A program made the translations under genes and the position numbers. A stretch of DNA of 64,000 nucleotides from Candidatus Gastranaerophilales bacterium (GTDB lineage: Bacteria; Cyanobacteriota; Vampirovibrionia; Gastranaerophilales; Gastranaerophilaceae): positions 124,001 through 188,000 of the forward strand of contig CALUVV010000002.1 in the NCBI GenBank assembly GCA_944324305.1, in the 5' to 3' direction. The notes under the pieces are model-generated. The model was not told the DNA's origin. It made no database searches and worked only from the letters and a program-made list of their open reading frames with translations. This document shows positions 53,026 to 61,637 of the stretch, one piece after another. Within the stretch, counting starts at the first letter, position 1, and every line of letters begins with the position of its first letter.

Positions 53026-53487
53026 TTATTTCCTCATTGAATTTACTAAATCTATAACATAAAAAGTTAAAAAGCCTGTAAACGCATTAACCGTAGCACT
53101 TAATACGCCTAAAAAAAGCGATATGACAACAAGTATAAAAAAGTTTGCGTTTTCGAGCATTAATCCGACGCCGTAGTTTGCAGCAATATGAAAAAACTTC
53201 ATCAAAACAACGGAAATCGGCACATAAATTATTGAAAAACCAAGATATGAAACAAATCCCGCTAAAGCACCGACAATTACACTGTCTTTTACAGAAGATA
53301 AAGAAAGACAGTTGTATTTAATCAAAAGCCAGATAACAATCGGAGAAATAAAGCATATTAAAAAAATAAATGAAACAGTTCCGACATAGGGAATTAAAGT
53401 TACGGCACCGAGAAGTGCGCCGAAAAATAAGCTTAATACCGAAATTTGTCTTAAAAGTACATAGTTAATATTCATAGGAATTATCAT
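53026..53487 (-). CDS. small integral membrane protein of unknown function
   Basis: 153 residues with about four hydrophobic helices (LSLFFGALLGAVTLIPYVG, IFLICFISPIVIWLLI, IVGALAGFVSYLGFSIIYV, FFILVVISLFLGVLSATV). ATG 53487 is chosen because it overlaps the ruvC stop (ATGA), although a second ATG four codons on is possible. No known family recognised. Confidence 0.6.
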   Translation of the reverse strand: MIIPMNINYVLLRQISVLSLFFGALLGAVTLIPYVGTVSFIFLICFISPIVIWLLIKYNCLSLSSVKDSVIVGALAGFVSYLGFSIIYVPISVVLMKFFHIAANYGVGLMLENANFFILVVISLFLGVLSATVNAFTGFLTFYVIDLVNSMRK

Positions 53488-53957
53488 AACACGATTGAAC
53501 GCGTATGACAAATTGCAATCGCAATCGAGTCAATCGTATCATCAAGCTTCGGCAGAGTATCTGCATTGAGCGACAGTTTAACCATTTGTTCAACTTCTTT
53601 TTTATCCGCGCGCCCGTAACCTGTTAAAACCTGTTTAACTTCCATGGGCGTGTATTCGTAAATAGGAATTTGAAATTTTTCAAGAACGGTTAAAATCACC
53701 CCGCGTGCGTGAGCAACAGGCATAACGGTCGTTCTGTTGCGAAAGAAAAAAAGTTTTTCAACAGCGGCACAATCGGGCTTGTATTTTTCAACAATAGTTG
53801 TCATATCTTCAAAGATTTCCAAAAGTCTTGAAGCTTCTCTTGCTCCTTTTTGTGTTTGTATTGAGCCTGAATGCAAAAGTACAGGCGTTTCGCCGTCAAA
53901 GTCAATAACAGAATAACCTACAATCCCGAGTCCCGGGTCAATTCCTAAAATTTTCAT
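53484..53957 (-). CDS. ruvC: Holliday junction endonuclease RuvC
   Basis: Resolves four-way DNA junctions with RuvAB. 157 residues: GIDPGLGIVGYSV (first catalytic Asp), AVEKLFFFRN (Glu), VKQVLTGYGRADKKEV, and the terminal KLDDTIDSIAIAICH (two Asp). TATAAT lies exactly six bases before the ATG (leaderless). Leads the ruvC, membrane protein, mtnA, prepilin operon. Confidence 0.96.
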   Translation of the reverse strand: MKILGIDPGLGIVGYSVIDFDGETPVLLHSGSIQTQKGAREASRLLEIFEDMTTIVEKYKPDCAAVEKLFFFRNRTTVMPVAHARGVILTVLEKFQIPIYEYTPMEVKQVLTGYGRADKKEVEQMVKLSLNADTLPKLDDTIDSIAIAICHTRSIVL

Positions 53958-53969
53958 AAAAGTATTATA

Positions 53970-54185
53970 TCACAGTTTTATTTTGCTTTCATATTTAATA
54001 AGCTCTCTGATATCTTTTTTAACATCGCATAAATATCTGGAAAAACACATCATAGCACCGCTGAACTGATCGGGGGTAAAATCGTCAAAATGACAGGTAG
54101 CAATACACTTAACGAGCCATTCAAAATCATCAAGTTTGTTAAAAATATCTTCAAGGCATTCAATATTGCTTTTTTCTTCTCTCAT
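53970..54185 (-). CDS. small unknown protein divergent from an HTH gene
   Basis: 71 residues, acidic, helical, with three cysteines (NIECLEDI, VKCIATCHFDD, and RYLCDVKK). GGAG four bases before the ATG. Shares a divergent control region with the HTH gene at 54290; possible partner or target. Function unknown. Confidence 0.58.
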   Translation of the reverse strand: MREEKSNIECLEDIFNKLDDFEWLVKCIATCHFDDFTPDQFSGAMMCFSRYLCDVKKDIRELIKYESKIKL

Positions 54186-54209
54186 CCGGCTCCTTAATAT
54201 TTATTTAGT

Positions 54210-54282
54210 TATACTAAACAATATTTGATATAACTATAGTATATATAATAATAATTGTCAACATTTAGATATACTGTACAAT
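54210..54282. promoter_or_regulatory. divergent promoter with two direct TATACT-NN-ACAAT repeats
   Basis: TATACTAAACAAT (54210-54222) and TATACTGTACAAT (54270-54282) are 60 bases apart in the same orientation. The second contains a TACAAT -10 with TTGTCA 16 bases upstream (54255-54260). Likely HTH sites controlling both genes. Confidence 0.55.
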
Positions 54283-54289
54283 GTTGATT

Positions 54290-54499
54290 ATGTTAGATAT
54301 AAGAGCTGAAATTAAATCATTTATCGCAAGAAACGGCACATCGTTGAATAAAGTCATAAAAGCACTCAATGACAAACAGACTTTAACAACAGGTGTCAGC
54401 AATATTTCATTGAAAATGAAAAAAGGAACAATTACATTTAATGAGGCTCAATACATCCTCGACCACCTCGGCTACAAACTCACCATCGAAAGAAAGTAG
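54290..54499 (+). CDS. small helix-turn-helix DNA-binding protein
   Basis: 69 residues: LDIRAEIKSFIARNGTSLNK, then VSNISLKMKKGTITFNEAQY and LGYKLTIERK, the layout of a compact phage-type repressor with a beta tail. ATG 54290 is favoured over 54281 because TACAAT is seven bases upstream of it (leaderless). Adjoins the toxin-like locus. Confidence 0.72.
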   Translation: MLDIRAEIKSFIARNGTSLNKVIKALNDKQTLTTGVSNISLKMKKGTITFNEAQYILDHLGYKLTIERK

Positions 54500-54510
54500 T
54501 TTTAATAATA

Positions 54511-54545
54511 TTGCATTTTATTGTTCTTTTACTATAATATTTAAA
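54511..54545 (+). promoter_or_regulatory. promoter of the toxin-like peptide
   Basis: TTGCAT (54511-54516), 16-base spacer, TATAAT (54533-54538); start predicted near 54545, giving about 68 bases of leader. Confidence 0.62.
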
Positions 54546-54561
54546 GGGTAAGTTCCCAAAA

Positions 54562-54605
54562 CTTCCTCGGCACACACGTGTTACGAAGAAATCGGCCGAA
54601 GGAGG
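54562..54605 (+). promoter_or_regulatory. leader hairpin that covers the Shine-Dalgarno
   Basis: CTTCCTCGGC (54562-54571) can pair with GCCGAAGGAGG (54595-54605) with one bulged A. The pair hides the strong SD of the 24-residue ORF. The 23-base loop contains the palindrome ACACGTGT. Confidence 0.6.
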
Positions 54606-54612
54606 TGATATT

Positions 54613-54687
54613 ATGATCAGGCAAATAATAAAAGCTGCCATAATTGCAGTTATAGCAGCTCTTAAAATTATTTTATTGTTCATATAG
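54613..54687 (+). CDS. 24-residue hydrophobic peptide, type I toxin-like
   Basis: Open frame from ATG 54613 to TAG 54685: starts MIRQIIKAA, followed by a run of Ile, Ala, Val and Leu broken only by one Lys, ending LLFI. One membrane helix with positive charges at the start, as in Ldr, Ibs and TisB type toxins. AAGGAGGTGAT (54599-54609) is a near-perfect SD, but is paired in the leader. No homologue recognised; the family claim is from layout only. Confidence 0.62.
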   Translation: MIRQIIKAAIIAVIAALKIILLFI

Positions 54688-54740
54688 GGAACGAAGAAAG
54701 CTCTAAAGGTCTAGCCCGCCTTTAGGGCTTTTCCCTATAT
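54683..54740 (+). terminator. nested terminator structure of the toxin-like locus
   Basis: Outer stem ATATAGGGAA (from 54683) with TTCCCTATAT (to 54740) encloses GCTCTAAAGG with CCTTTAGGGC and TTTT. The peptide stop codon is inside the outer stem. Confidence 0.68.
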
Positions 54741-54744
54741 CTCT

Positions 54745-54772
54745 ATTATAACACATTTTTTGCTTATTTCAA
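54745..54772 (-). promoter_or_regulatory. convergent antisense promoter
   Basis: On the minus strand TTGAAA (54772-54767), 16 bases, TATAAT (54750-54745), start near 54738. The RNA would overlap the 3' half of the toxin-like mRNA. The -35 lies in the last codons of the methyltransferase gene. Confidence 0.55.
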
Positions 54773-55342
54773 GTCCCGAATTTTTCTTGCAAGAGACAAA
54801 CCCGCAGGAAGCTGGATTACAACATTTTCATAATTTGGGTTTGAATTTATTGCATCTATAAACGGTTTGCACTTTGCCTCGTGCGACAAAACATTATCAC
54901 AAGCTATTATCCCGCCTGTTTTCATATGTTTGTCTATGAATTCAAAATATTTAATGTACTCGGACTTGTTCGCGTCCACAAATGCAAAGTCAATCTCAAA
55001 ATCATCGGGCAAATATTCCAAATGCATTAAAGCTGAACCCTTTAACGTTGTTATAACATCTGACACACCGCAGGTTTTAAAATTTTCTTTTGCTACATCA
55101 AGACGTTTGTCATAAAATTCAATGGTCGTTAAATGCCCGCCGTTTTCTTTAACCGCTTTGCCGAGCCAAATCCCCGAATATCCGTTCGAAGTTCCGATTT
55201 CAAGAACATTTTTAGAGCCTTCCGCCTTAATCAGTGTGTACAAAAATTCGCCCGTTACACGCGCAATATTCCAAAATTGTTTTTGGGTTTCTTCTAAGCT
55301 GCTAAGTATATTTTCGGTTGTGTCATCAAAATATTTAATCAT
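54764..55342 (-). CDS. class I SAM-dependent O-methyltransferase (CCoAOMT-like)
   Basis: 192 residues: VLEIGTSNGYSGIWLG (SAM site I), TTIEFYDKRLDVAKENF, DFAFVDANKSEYIKYFE with a metal-ligand Asp, and IIACDNVLSHE. Family-3 O-methyltransferase; the substrate is unknown. It follows the propeller gene by eight bases. Confidence 0.88.
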   Translation of the reverse strand: MIKYFDDTTENILSSLEETQKQFWNIARVTGEFLYTLIKAEGSKNVLEIGTSNGYSGIWLGKAVKENGGHLTTIEFYDKRLDVAKENFKTCGVSDVITTLKGSALMHLEYLPDDFEIDFAFVDANKSEYIKYFEFIDKHMKTGGIIACDNVLSHEAKCKPFIDAINSNPNYENVVIQLPAGLSLARKIRDLK

Positions 55343-55350
55343 TTGTATGC

Positions 55351-56793
55351 CTATTTGTTTATCTTCTTAACCTTTTCGGTTACAACAATCGCATTTGCCG
55401 GAATATCAATAGGTATTGTTTTTATAACCTTGTTTGTTCCCAGATCAAACACAGTATACAAAGAAGCTTTTGTGTCTGTAATAAGAGCGATATTTGTATT
55501 TTCTATCTGGTTAATTTTAGTCGAAAAGCCGTTTGTATTCAGATAAATAGAATCCGTAACGGTATCTGTTTTTGCGTCAATAACTTGAATTGAATTATCA
55601 CCTGCTCCGAGCACATAAACTCTCTCGTGGAAAGCAATCATATCTATCGGTTTTTCGCAAATTTCAACTTCCGCAATAAGACCTATTGTATTGTAATCAA
55701 TAATTGCAAGCCTGTTTTTTGTTCTGCTTGTTATATAAATCTTGTCGTTTGTATAAACAATTTTAGAAACATTCGGGAATTTACCTATTTCTTTAAGCAG
55801 GTAATTGTTATCAAGCTCAATTGCCCAGATATCGCGTGTTTTTTTATCGTAGTAAAACAACTTGGAACCGTCATCTGAAAGGGTAAGTTTTTCGCACATG
55901 CCGGTAATTTTAATCTGTTTTGTAAGTGTCATTGCTGAAAGATTTACGATATAAATACTTGAATCTTCCGCGCTTGACACATATGCAATATTTTTCGCTC
56001 TATCAATAATAATTTCATCAGGCTGGGTTTTAGTATAAATTTGTTTAATAATCTGGTCATCAGCAAGAGAAATTACGTCAATTGAAGGTTTGTCGTAAGC
56101 TGTGACGAGAAGGAATTTATCGTCGTAAGCCTTCATCGAAATCGGCACATTTGTCTGCGCAAGTGAATACTCCGGAGTTTTAGCACCTAAGTTCAGCACC
56201 TGAATATTTTTTGAGTAAGGTGATGAAACATAAAAACTTTTATTTCTTAACTGCGGAATTTGCGAAAGAGTTTTCAATGTTGACCCTGAAAGCTGAGTTA
56301 CAACAGGTTTAGAATTTTCCACACGAATTCCCGGATCATTTACGGTTTTAATTTCAAGGTTTCCGACAATTGATTTCAAATTCTCAGGGATAACAAGACC
56401 TTTCGGAACAAGCATATCTTGAGGAAGAAGCCCTGTTCTCAATTCAACGGGAGGGTTTGCCATCTTATAAATTGTTTTATTCCCGTTAGTATCGGTCAGA
56501 ACCTTTAAGAGTGCAAAATCATTATTCAGAATTACAATGTTAGGTTTTGCCGCCATAGTTTTTCCTGACGGATAAGTTTGCTTTATCGCAAGTGTTTCGG
56601 GATTTAAAATCTTTGCGGGAAAAAGCGGAAGATAAATAGTGTTGTCGGGAAGAATTATAACACCGTCAAATCTGAAATTTGTTTTGGGAAAATCATTACT
56701 GATAAACTGCTGAACATTATCAGGAATTTTAGCGGCAAAAGATGCCGTTGATGTTAAAATAAATATTCCCAAACAAATTACAAATTTACGCAT
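55351..56793 (-). CDS. secreted YVTN-type beta-propeller protein
   Basis: 480 residues with a signal peptide ending TSTASFAAK. Residues about 190-470 are six or so propeller blades with YVSSPYSKNIQVLNLG, NIAYVSSAEDSSIYIVNLS and YVLGAGDNSIQVIDAKTDTV, typical of surface or periplasmic YVTN repeats. An N-terminal beta domain precedes them. Starts at the dnaJ stop (TAATG), so an unusual heat-shock operon member. Function unknown. Confidence 0.8.
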   Translation of the reverse strand: MRKFVICLGIFILTSTASFAAKIPDNVQQFISNDFPKTNFRFDGVIILPDNTIYLPLFPAKILNPETLAIKQTYPSGKTMAAKPNIVILNNDFALLKVLTDTNGNKTIYKMANPPVELRTGLLPQDMLVPKGLVIPENLKSIVGNLEIKTVNDPGIRVENSKPVVTQLSGSTLKTLSQIPQLRNKSFYVSSPYSKNIQVLNLGAKTPEYSLAQTNVPISMKAYDDKFLLVTAYDKPSIDVISLADDQIIKQIYTKTQPDEIIIDRAKNIAYVSSAEDSSIYIVNLSAMTLTKQIKITGMCEKLTLSDDGSKLFYYDKKTRDIWAIELDNNYLLKEIGKFPNVSKIVYTNDKIYITSRTKNRLAIIDYNTIGLIAEVEICEKPIDMIAFHERVYVLGAGDNSIQVIDAKTDTVTDSIYLNTNGFSTKINQIENTNIALITDTKASLYTVFDLGTNKVIKTIPIDIPANAIVVTEKVKKINK

Positions 56794-57923
56794 TATTGAA
56801 ATACTCCCTTAACCTTATCCATTATTGAGGACTGCTGTGAAGCTTTTTTATTATTTTGAATTTCGTATAATTTTCTGTAAAGATTTCTTTCTTCATCAGA
56901 AAGTTTAGTCGGCGTTTTAACAGCAACTATAACAACATGGTCGCCTCTTTGGGACGGTCTTGCAATATACGGAACGCCCGCTCCTTTGATTTTAATCGAA
57001 TTTCCGCTTTGAACTCCTGCCTGAACCGTAATTTTCTGTTCTCCGTCAAGAGTTTTTACAACAACTTCATCCCCCAAAGCCGCCTGTGCAGGGGTTATAT
57101 CAAGCCTTGAATAAACATCATTTCCTTCACGCTTAAAATAATCCGAAGGTTTAACATGAAGCACAACATATAAGTCGCCTGCGGGGCCGCCGTTTGAGCC
57201 CGCGTCACCTTCATGAGATACGCGGATTTTGGACATATTGTCAACGCCTGCGGGAATTTTGATATTAATTTTCTTTTCTTTCTGAAGTTTGCCGTGACCT
57301 TTGCAAGCCTTGCAGGGATTTGATATTTTCTTACCTTTGCCGTGACAATCAGGACAGGTTACAATCTGCGCAATCGAGCCTAACGGTGTTCTCATAACCT
57401 GCTGAACCTGGCCGCTTCCTTTACATGTAGGACAGGTTACCGGCTGCGAGCCTTTTTCCGCACCTGTTCCGCTGCAAGAAGAACACACTTCCAGATGGTC
57501 AAATTTAATCTCTTTTTCACAGCCGAAAACAGCCTGCTCAAAATCAATTTCAATATCAAGCCTTAAATCATCGCCTTCAACAGGAGCGTTAGGATCGGGT
57601 CTTCCGCCAAAACCGAAACCGCCCATTCCGCCGAAGAATGAATTAAATATATCGTTCAAATCTCCGAAACCGCCGGCAAACGGACCGTTTGTATCAAATC
57701 CTGCGTTTTTCAAACCGTCTTCGCCGTATCTGTCATAAGTGGCGCGCTTATTGTCATCCATTAATGTTTCATAAGCTTTACCCAGTTCTTTAAATTTTTC
57801 TTCCGCATCCGGAGCTTTGTTTACGTCGGGGTGTAATGTTCTTGCTTTTCTTCTGAAAGCAGATTTTATCTCGTCTTTGGAAGCATCTTTTGATACTCCG
57901 AGTATTTCATAGTAATCTGTCAT
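56793..57923 (-). CDS. dnaJ: chaperone DnaJ (type I)
   Basis: Co-chaperone stimulating DnaK ATPase. 376 residues: J domain [20 protein letters not shown] with HPD (TLHPDVNK), a Gly/Phe region, four CxxCxGxG zinc repeats ([32 protein letters not shown]), and C-terminal domains. Preceded by grpE after 73 bases. DnaK is not in the window. Confidence 0.97.
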   Translation of the reverse strand: MTDYYEILGVSKDASKDEIKSAFRRKARTLHPDVNKAPDAEEKFKELGKAYETLMDDNKRATYDRYGEDGLKNAGFDTNGPFAGGFGDLNDIFNSFFGGMGGFGFGGRPDPNAPVEGDDLRLDIEIDFEQAVFGCEKEIKFDHLEVCSSCSGTGAEKGSQPVTCPTCKGSGQVQQVMRTPLGSIAQIVTCPDCHGKGKKISNPCKACKGHGKLQKEKKINIKIPAGVDNMSKIRVSHEGDAGSNGGPAGDLYVVLHVKPSDYFKREGNDVYSRLDITPAQAALGDEVVVKTLDGEQKITVQAGVQSGNSIKIKGAGVPYIARPSQRGDHVVIVAVKTPTKLSDEERNLYRKLYEIQNNKKASQQSSIMDKVKGVFQ

Positions 57924-57996
57924 TTTATATTAATTCTTCCCTATTCCTCGTCTGTAATTTTATTTTATCATGTAAATCCTCAAGGGCAAAACAAGT

Positions 57997-58563
57997 TTAA
58001 CCCTCAGATGTTGCAACGTTTACAAGGGCGGGTCTTAAAACTTTATCACCCATTTTGTAACCCTTTTGCAATTCGTTAATAATCGTGTGTTCGGGCTTGT
58101 CGGATGTAGGTGTCTGCATTACCGCATCATGAAAATTCGGGTCGAATTCTTTGCCTTCGGTTTCAATAACTTCAAGCCCTAATTTGGTCAAAGCTTCCAC
58201 AACCTGCTTATGAACAAGGTCAAAACTGTCTTTTACGGTCTGACAGTCTTCAACATTTTCCAGAGCCTTTTTGCCGCGTTCAAAGTTATCAAGAACTTCA
58301 ATCATCTTTTTAAGAGCATTTTCGGTGCCGAATTTTAGAAGTTCTTCTCTTTCATGTTCCTGTCTTTTGCGGTAATTATCAAAATCTGCGGCAAGTCTTA
58401 AATACTGTTGATTAAGTGTATCATATTTTTTCTGCAGTTCATCAAGTTCGGAATTATTTTTATCAGAATTTTCTTCCGTATTTTCGGAAGTTTCCTGTTT
58501 TATATCTTCATCTAAATTTTCGGAATTCTTAAACGGATTGTTATTATGATGTTTATGTGACAT
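57997..58563 (-). CDS. grpE: nucleotide exchange factor GrpE
   Basis: 188 residues: acidic N-terminus, long coiled coil (about 35-95, with RLAADFDNYRKRQEHEREEL), and head domain GKEFDPNFHDAVMQTPT and KGYKMGDKVLRPALV. AGAGG precedes the ATG. First gene of the grpE-dnaJ-propeller-methyltransferase cluster. Confidence 0.95.
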   Translation of the reverse strand: MSHKHHNNNPFKNSENLDEDIKQETSENTEENSDKNNSELDELQKKYDTLNQQYLRLAADFDNYRKRQEHEREELLKFGTENALKKMIEVLDNFERGKKALENVEDCQTVKDSFDLVHKQVVEALTKLGLEVIETEGKEFDPNFHDAVMQTPTSDKPEHTIINELQKGYKMGDKVLRPALVNVATSEG

Positions 58564-58649
58564 TTCTCTACCTCTTAATTAATATTCATATAAGTATATT
58601 ATAGTTTATCAATATTAATTCACAACAAAAATTTATTATTTTTTAATAA

Positions 58650-59312
58650 TTATGATGAAATGTCCAGCTTAGAATAACCTTTTAACAATGCATCCATATA
58701 AACTGCTCCGTTATGAACATAAGCAGGTTCATGAAGTGCCGCGACAATATTATCCATTGCATCATAAAGAATCTCTTCTTCATCTTCGGTTATTTCTAAA
58801 TTTGCAGTGTTTAAATAATAATCGAATTTTTCCGTAAGATCCGTTCCGTCTAAAAGTTTAAGTCTTCCGCATGAACCGTCAATGTAATTATCAAAGTGCT
58901 CATTATAAATTAATCCTTCCTGAGCCTCTTTCATTAAATGATGATCGTCATCAGTCTTAAAATCCTTATTTTTAAAACGCGATATGCGATTTACAATATT
59001 TCTCATAAAATTAATTGCAGAAAAATTTTCGGCGTCAGGAATAATTATATTTCCGTTCAGCTTTACTCTGGCAAAAATACAATTATCTTGCTTCAATGTT
59101 TCATATTCAATATTCATATATTTGTCATTAACTTCATTCTTAAATTCCGGATGTTTGGCAAGAATTTTTCTGTACGCTGACAAATCCCTGTTATTATCAT
59201 CAGTCAATTCCATATTCATTACAACACGGCTGTTCTTCTGTTCGGGTGTATTCTTATAAATATTTGCGTAACCTATATTCTTTATTCCCGTAAAATTTAT
59301 CGGACTAATCAT
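58650..59312 (-). CDS. unknown protein with an N-terminal INFTG motif
   Basis: 220 residues, soluble. MISPINFTGIKN opens it, like the IKFSG near the start of the 61180 gene. Mixed alpha/beta body with cysteines and an acidic C-terminal part (ITEDEEEILYDAMD). AAAGGAG before the ATG. Not recognised. Confidence 0.6.
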   Translation of the reverse strand: MISPINFTGIKNIGYANIYKNTPEQKNSRVVMNMELTDDNNRDLSAYRKILAKHPEFKNEVNDKYMNIEYETLKQDNCIFARVKLNGNIIIPDAENFSAINFMRNIVNRISRFKNKDFKTDDDHHLMKEAQEGLIYNEHFDNYIDGSCGRLKLLDGTDLTEKFDYYLNTANLEITEDEEEILYDAMDNIVAALHEPAYVHNGAVYMDALLKGYSKLDISS

Positions 59313-59483
59313 GAAAATCTCCTTTTACGATAAGGAGTAAAACTTAAAAAAATTTTTTTTAAACAATTAATACCTGACAAATATTTATATCTTTACATAA
59401 TTTAACTTATTTACATCATGCAAATCTGATTGTATTATTATAAAAGAAAGTGAATACATTTTTTATTTGAAAAGGTAAGAAAA

Positions 59484-60806
59484 TTGACTGAAAAATTTTA
59501 TATAAAAGGCGGTACCCCGTTAAGAGGTGAGGTTTCAATAGGCGGAGCTAAAAATTCAGTATTAAAACTTATGGCTGCCGCATTATTAGCTAAAGGGGAG
59601 ACAAAGATTTATAATGTTCCCGATTTGACCGATGTTGAAATTATGCTCAGCGTAATCGCACAATTGGGAGCAAAAACAGCTTATGATAAAACCGAGAAAT
59701 CAGTAACAATTGATGCAACAGATTTGACAAGTATTACAGCCAAATATGAACTTGTCAGCAAGATGAGAGCATCATTTATTGTTCTCGGAGCACTTGTTTC
59801 AAGATGCAAAGAAGCTATTGTTGCATTACCGGGTGGATGTGCAATCGGAGAAAGACGCGTTGATTTCCATATTAAAGGTTTGGAAGCGCTAGGTGCTAAA
59901 ATAAAAATCGAAAACGGTTATGTTCATGCTAAAGCTTCAAAGCTTGTGGGAACAGATATCTATCTTGACATACCGTCCGTTGGTGCAACAGAAAACCTTA
60001 TGCTTGCATCAATTCTGGCAGAAGGTTCTACAAGAATTCAAAACGCCGCTCAGGAGCCTGAAATTGTTGACCTTGCAAATTTCTTAAACTCTATGGGGGC
60101 TGACGTTATAGGTGCGGGAACATCGGAAATCGTAATTAACGGAGTTAAACAGGAAAAACTGCACCCGATTGAATACACAACAATTCCTGACAGAATTGAA
60201 GCGGGAACTTTTATGTCTGCAATTATAGCAACTAAAGGAAAAGCAATAATTAAAAATGTATTTCCCGCACACTTAACTTTCTTTACTGATAAGTTATTAA
60301 AAATGGGAGCAAACATCAAACTTATCGAGCCGACTTCGATTGAAGTTTCATGCAAAAACAGACTTAACTCCATAAACTTTGTAACTCAGCCTTATCCCGG
60401 CTTTCCTACCGATTTGCAGTCAATGGCAATGACGCTTTTAACAACCGCTAACGGTGTAGGCATTATTACGGAAAGTCTGTATGAAAACAGGTTTATGCAG
60501 GTACCGGAATTGCGCAGAATGAGTGCTGATATTCATCAGGACAGAAATCACGCAATTATCAAAGGCGTTAAAAAGCTTACAGGTGCAACATTAGCGGCAA
60601 GCGATTTACGTGCGGGCGCTTCACTGGTTGTGGCTGCTCTTATGGCTGACGGCAATTCCACAATCGAAAATTTACATCATATAGATAGAGGATACGAAAA
60701 TTTCGAAAATAAGCTAAGATTATTAGGAGGCAAAATAGAGAGAAAAGAAGAAGAAATAATTTCTCCTGTCGAGCCGAAAATTAACCTAACGGAGGGCTTA
60801 TTATAA
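59484..60806 (+). CDS. murA: UDP-N-acetylglucosamine 1-carboxyvinyltransferase
   Basis: First committed step of peptidoglycan. 440 residues: GGTPLRGEVSIGGAKNSVL, the catalytic Cys in PGGCAIGERRVDFHI (keeping the fosfomycin-targeted Cys), PGFPTDLQSM, and DLRAGASLV. Starts with TTG at 59484, AAAGG eight bases upstream. Stop overlaps the next gene (TAATG). Confidence 0.97.
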   Translation: MTEKFYIKGGTPLRGEVSIGGAKNSVLKLMAAALLAKGETKIYNVPDLTDVEIMLSVIAQLGAKTAYDKTEKSVTIDATDLTSITAKYELVSKMRASFIVLGALVSRCKEAIVALPGGCAIGERRVDFHIKGLEALGAKIKIENGYVHAKASKLVGTDIYLDIPSVGATENLMLASILAEGSTRIQNAAQEPEIVDLANFLNSMGADVIGAGTSEIVINGVKQEKLHPIEYTTIPDRIEAGTFMSAIIATKGKAIIKNVFPAHLTFFTDKLLKMGANIKLIEPTSIEVSCKNRLNSINFVTQPYPGFPTDLQSMAMTLLTTANGVGIITESLYENRFMQVPELRRMSADIHQDRNHAIIKGVKKLTGATLAASDLRAGASLVVAALMADGNSTIENLHHIDRGYENFENKLRLLGGKIERKEEEIISPVEPKINLTEGLL

Positions 60807-61150
60807 TGGCACCTGCATATAAACGCTGGTATGATCATGATCCATTGTTACTTGAAGTCATTGAGCTTTTAAGAAATTATCAGACAGAATTAAGAGCTCA
60901 AGCTGAAATTTTCTTGCAAAAAATCGAAGAGAAAGTTTCAAAAGAAACAATTGATAAATTTTATGCAATGGTTAAACCGGTTAATGCAAACAACCGCTGG
61001 TACGATAAAGACCCCGTAATATCAAAAACAGTTGAAATTTTAAGAATTGTGCCGCCGGAAGCCCAAAAAATATGCGCCCAAAACTTTATAAGGACCTTGA
61101 AAGAAATGGGCATAGAATATGAAAGCCCTAATAAAACAGATGTTAAATAA
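60806..61150 (+). CDS. small unknown protein with duplicated RWYDxDP motif
   Basis: 114 residues made of two copies of one unit: YKRWYDHDPLLLEVIELLR (about 5-25) and NRWYDKDPVISKTVEILRI (about 62-82), each followed by a helix pair. Overlaps murA by one base and ends in a terminator, so it is murA-coupled. Family not known to me. Confidence 0.7.
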   Translation: MAPAYKRWYDHDPLLLEVIELLRNYQTELRAQAEIFLQKIEEKVSKETIDKFYAMVKPVNANNRWYDKDPVISKTVEILRIVPPEAQKICAQNFIRTLKEMGIEYESPNKTDVK

Positions 61151-61178
61151 AACTCCTCATTTTATTGAGGAGTTTTTT
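61151..61178. terminator. bidirectional intrinsic terminator
   Basis: AACTCCTCA (61151-61159) with TGAGGAGTT (61166-61174) and a T6 run. A-rich sequence on the left supplies Ts for the minus strand. Confidence 0.88.
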
Positions 61179-61179
61179 A

Positions 61180-61524
61180 TTATTTCTTATAGTTATTTTC
61201 ATATAAAGGAGTTTTACCGTCTAAATCAAAAAATGCACCGCCGATTTTCTCGCCTTTAGAATTCAATTCAACGGTATAACTCGGAGTTTTACCGTCCTTT
61301 TGAAAGAAAGTTCGAATTTTATTTCCTGCTTTTGTAAGAGTTTCTACAAAAGGTCCGGGTTTTGGATTTTTGTCATAGAAACCTACTTTTTGAGCAGCTT
61401 TTTCCAATGCATTTTTATAATCGGGAATAATAGTTATCAATTCATCATAAGAATTTGCTCTGCCTGAAAATTTAATATAGTTCGATTGCTGCGGTTGAGA
61501 ATAATTTACACCTGTAATTTTCAT
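61180..61524 (-). CDS. small unknown protein
   Basis: 114 residues: short IKFSG segment after residue 15, then a helix and two parallel beta stretches with a repeated phrase KDGKTPSYTVEL and LDGKTPLYENNYK. AGGAG upstream of ATG 61524. No known family. Confidence 0.58.
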   Translation of the reverse strand: MKITGVNYSQPQQSNYIKFSGRANSYDELITIIPDYKNALEKAAQKVGFYDKNPKPGPFVETLTKAGNKIRTFFQKDGKTPSYTVELNSKGEKIGGAFFDLDGKTPLYENNYKK

Positions 61525-61637
61525 TCCTTTTACTCCTTTTTTTTACCTGAAAAACAGTAAACTATAAATTTTGTTATTTGAAAATTCGATAAAAAAAAAT
61601 CGTAACAAAAGTAAACAATTTATGATAAAATAAAATT

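Noticed and set aside
54480-54683. 67-residue minus-strand ORF opposite the toxin-like peptide
   Set aside because: No Shine-Dalgarno, starts inside the terminator, and its hydrophobicity mirrors the plus-strand ORF. The 24-residue ORF on the plus strand has the strong SD.
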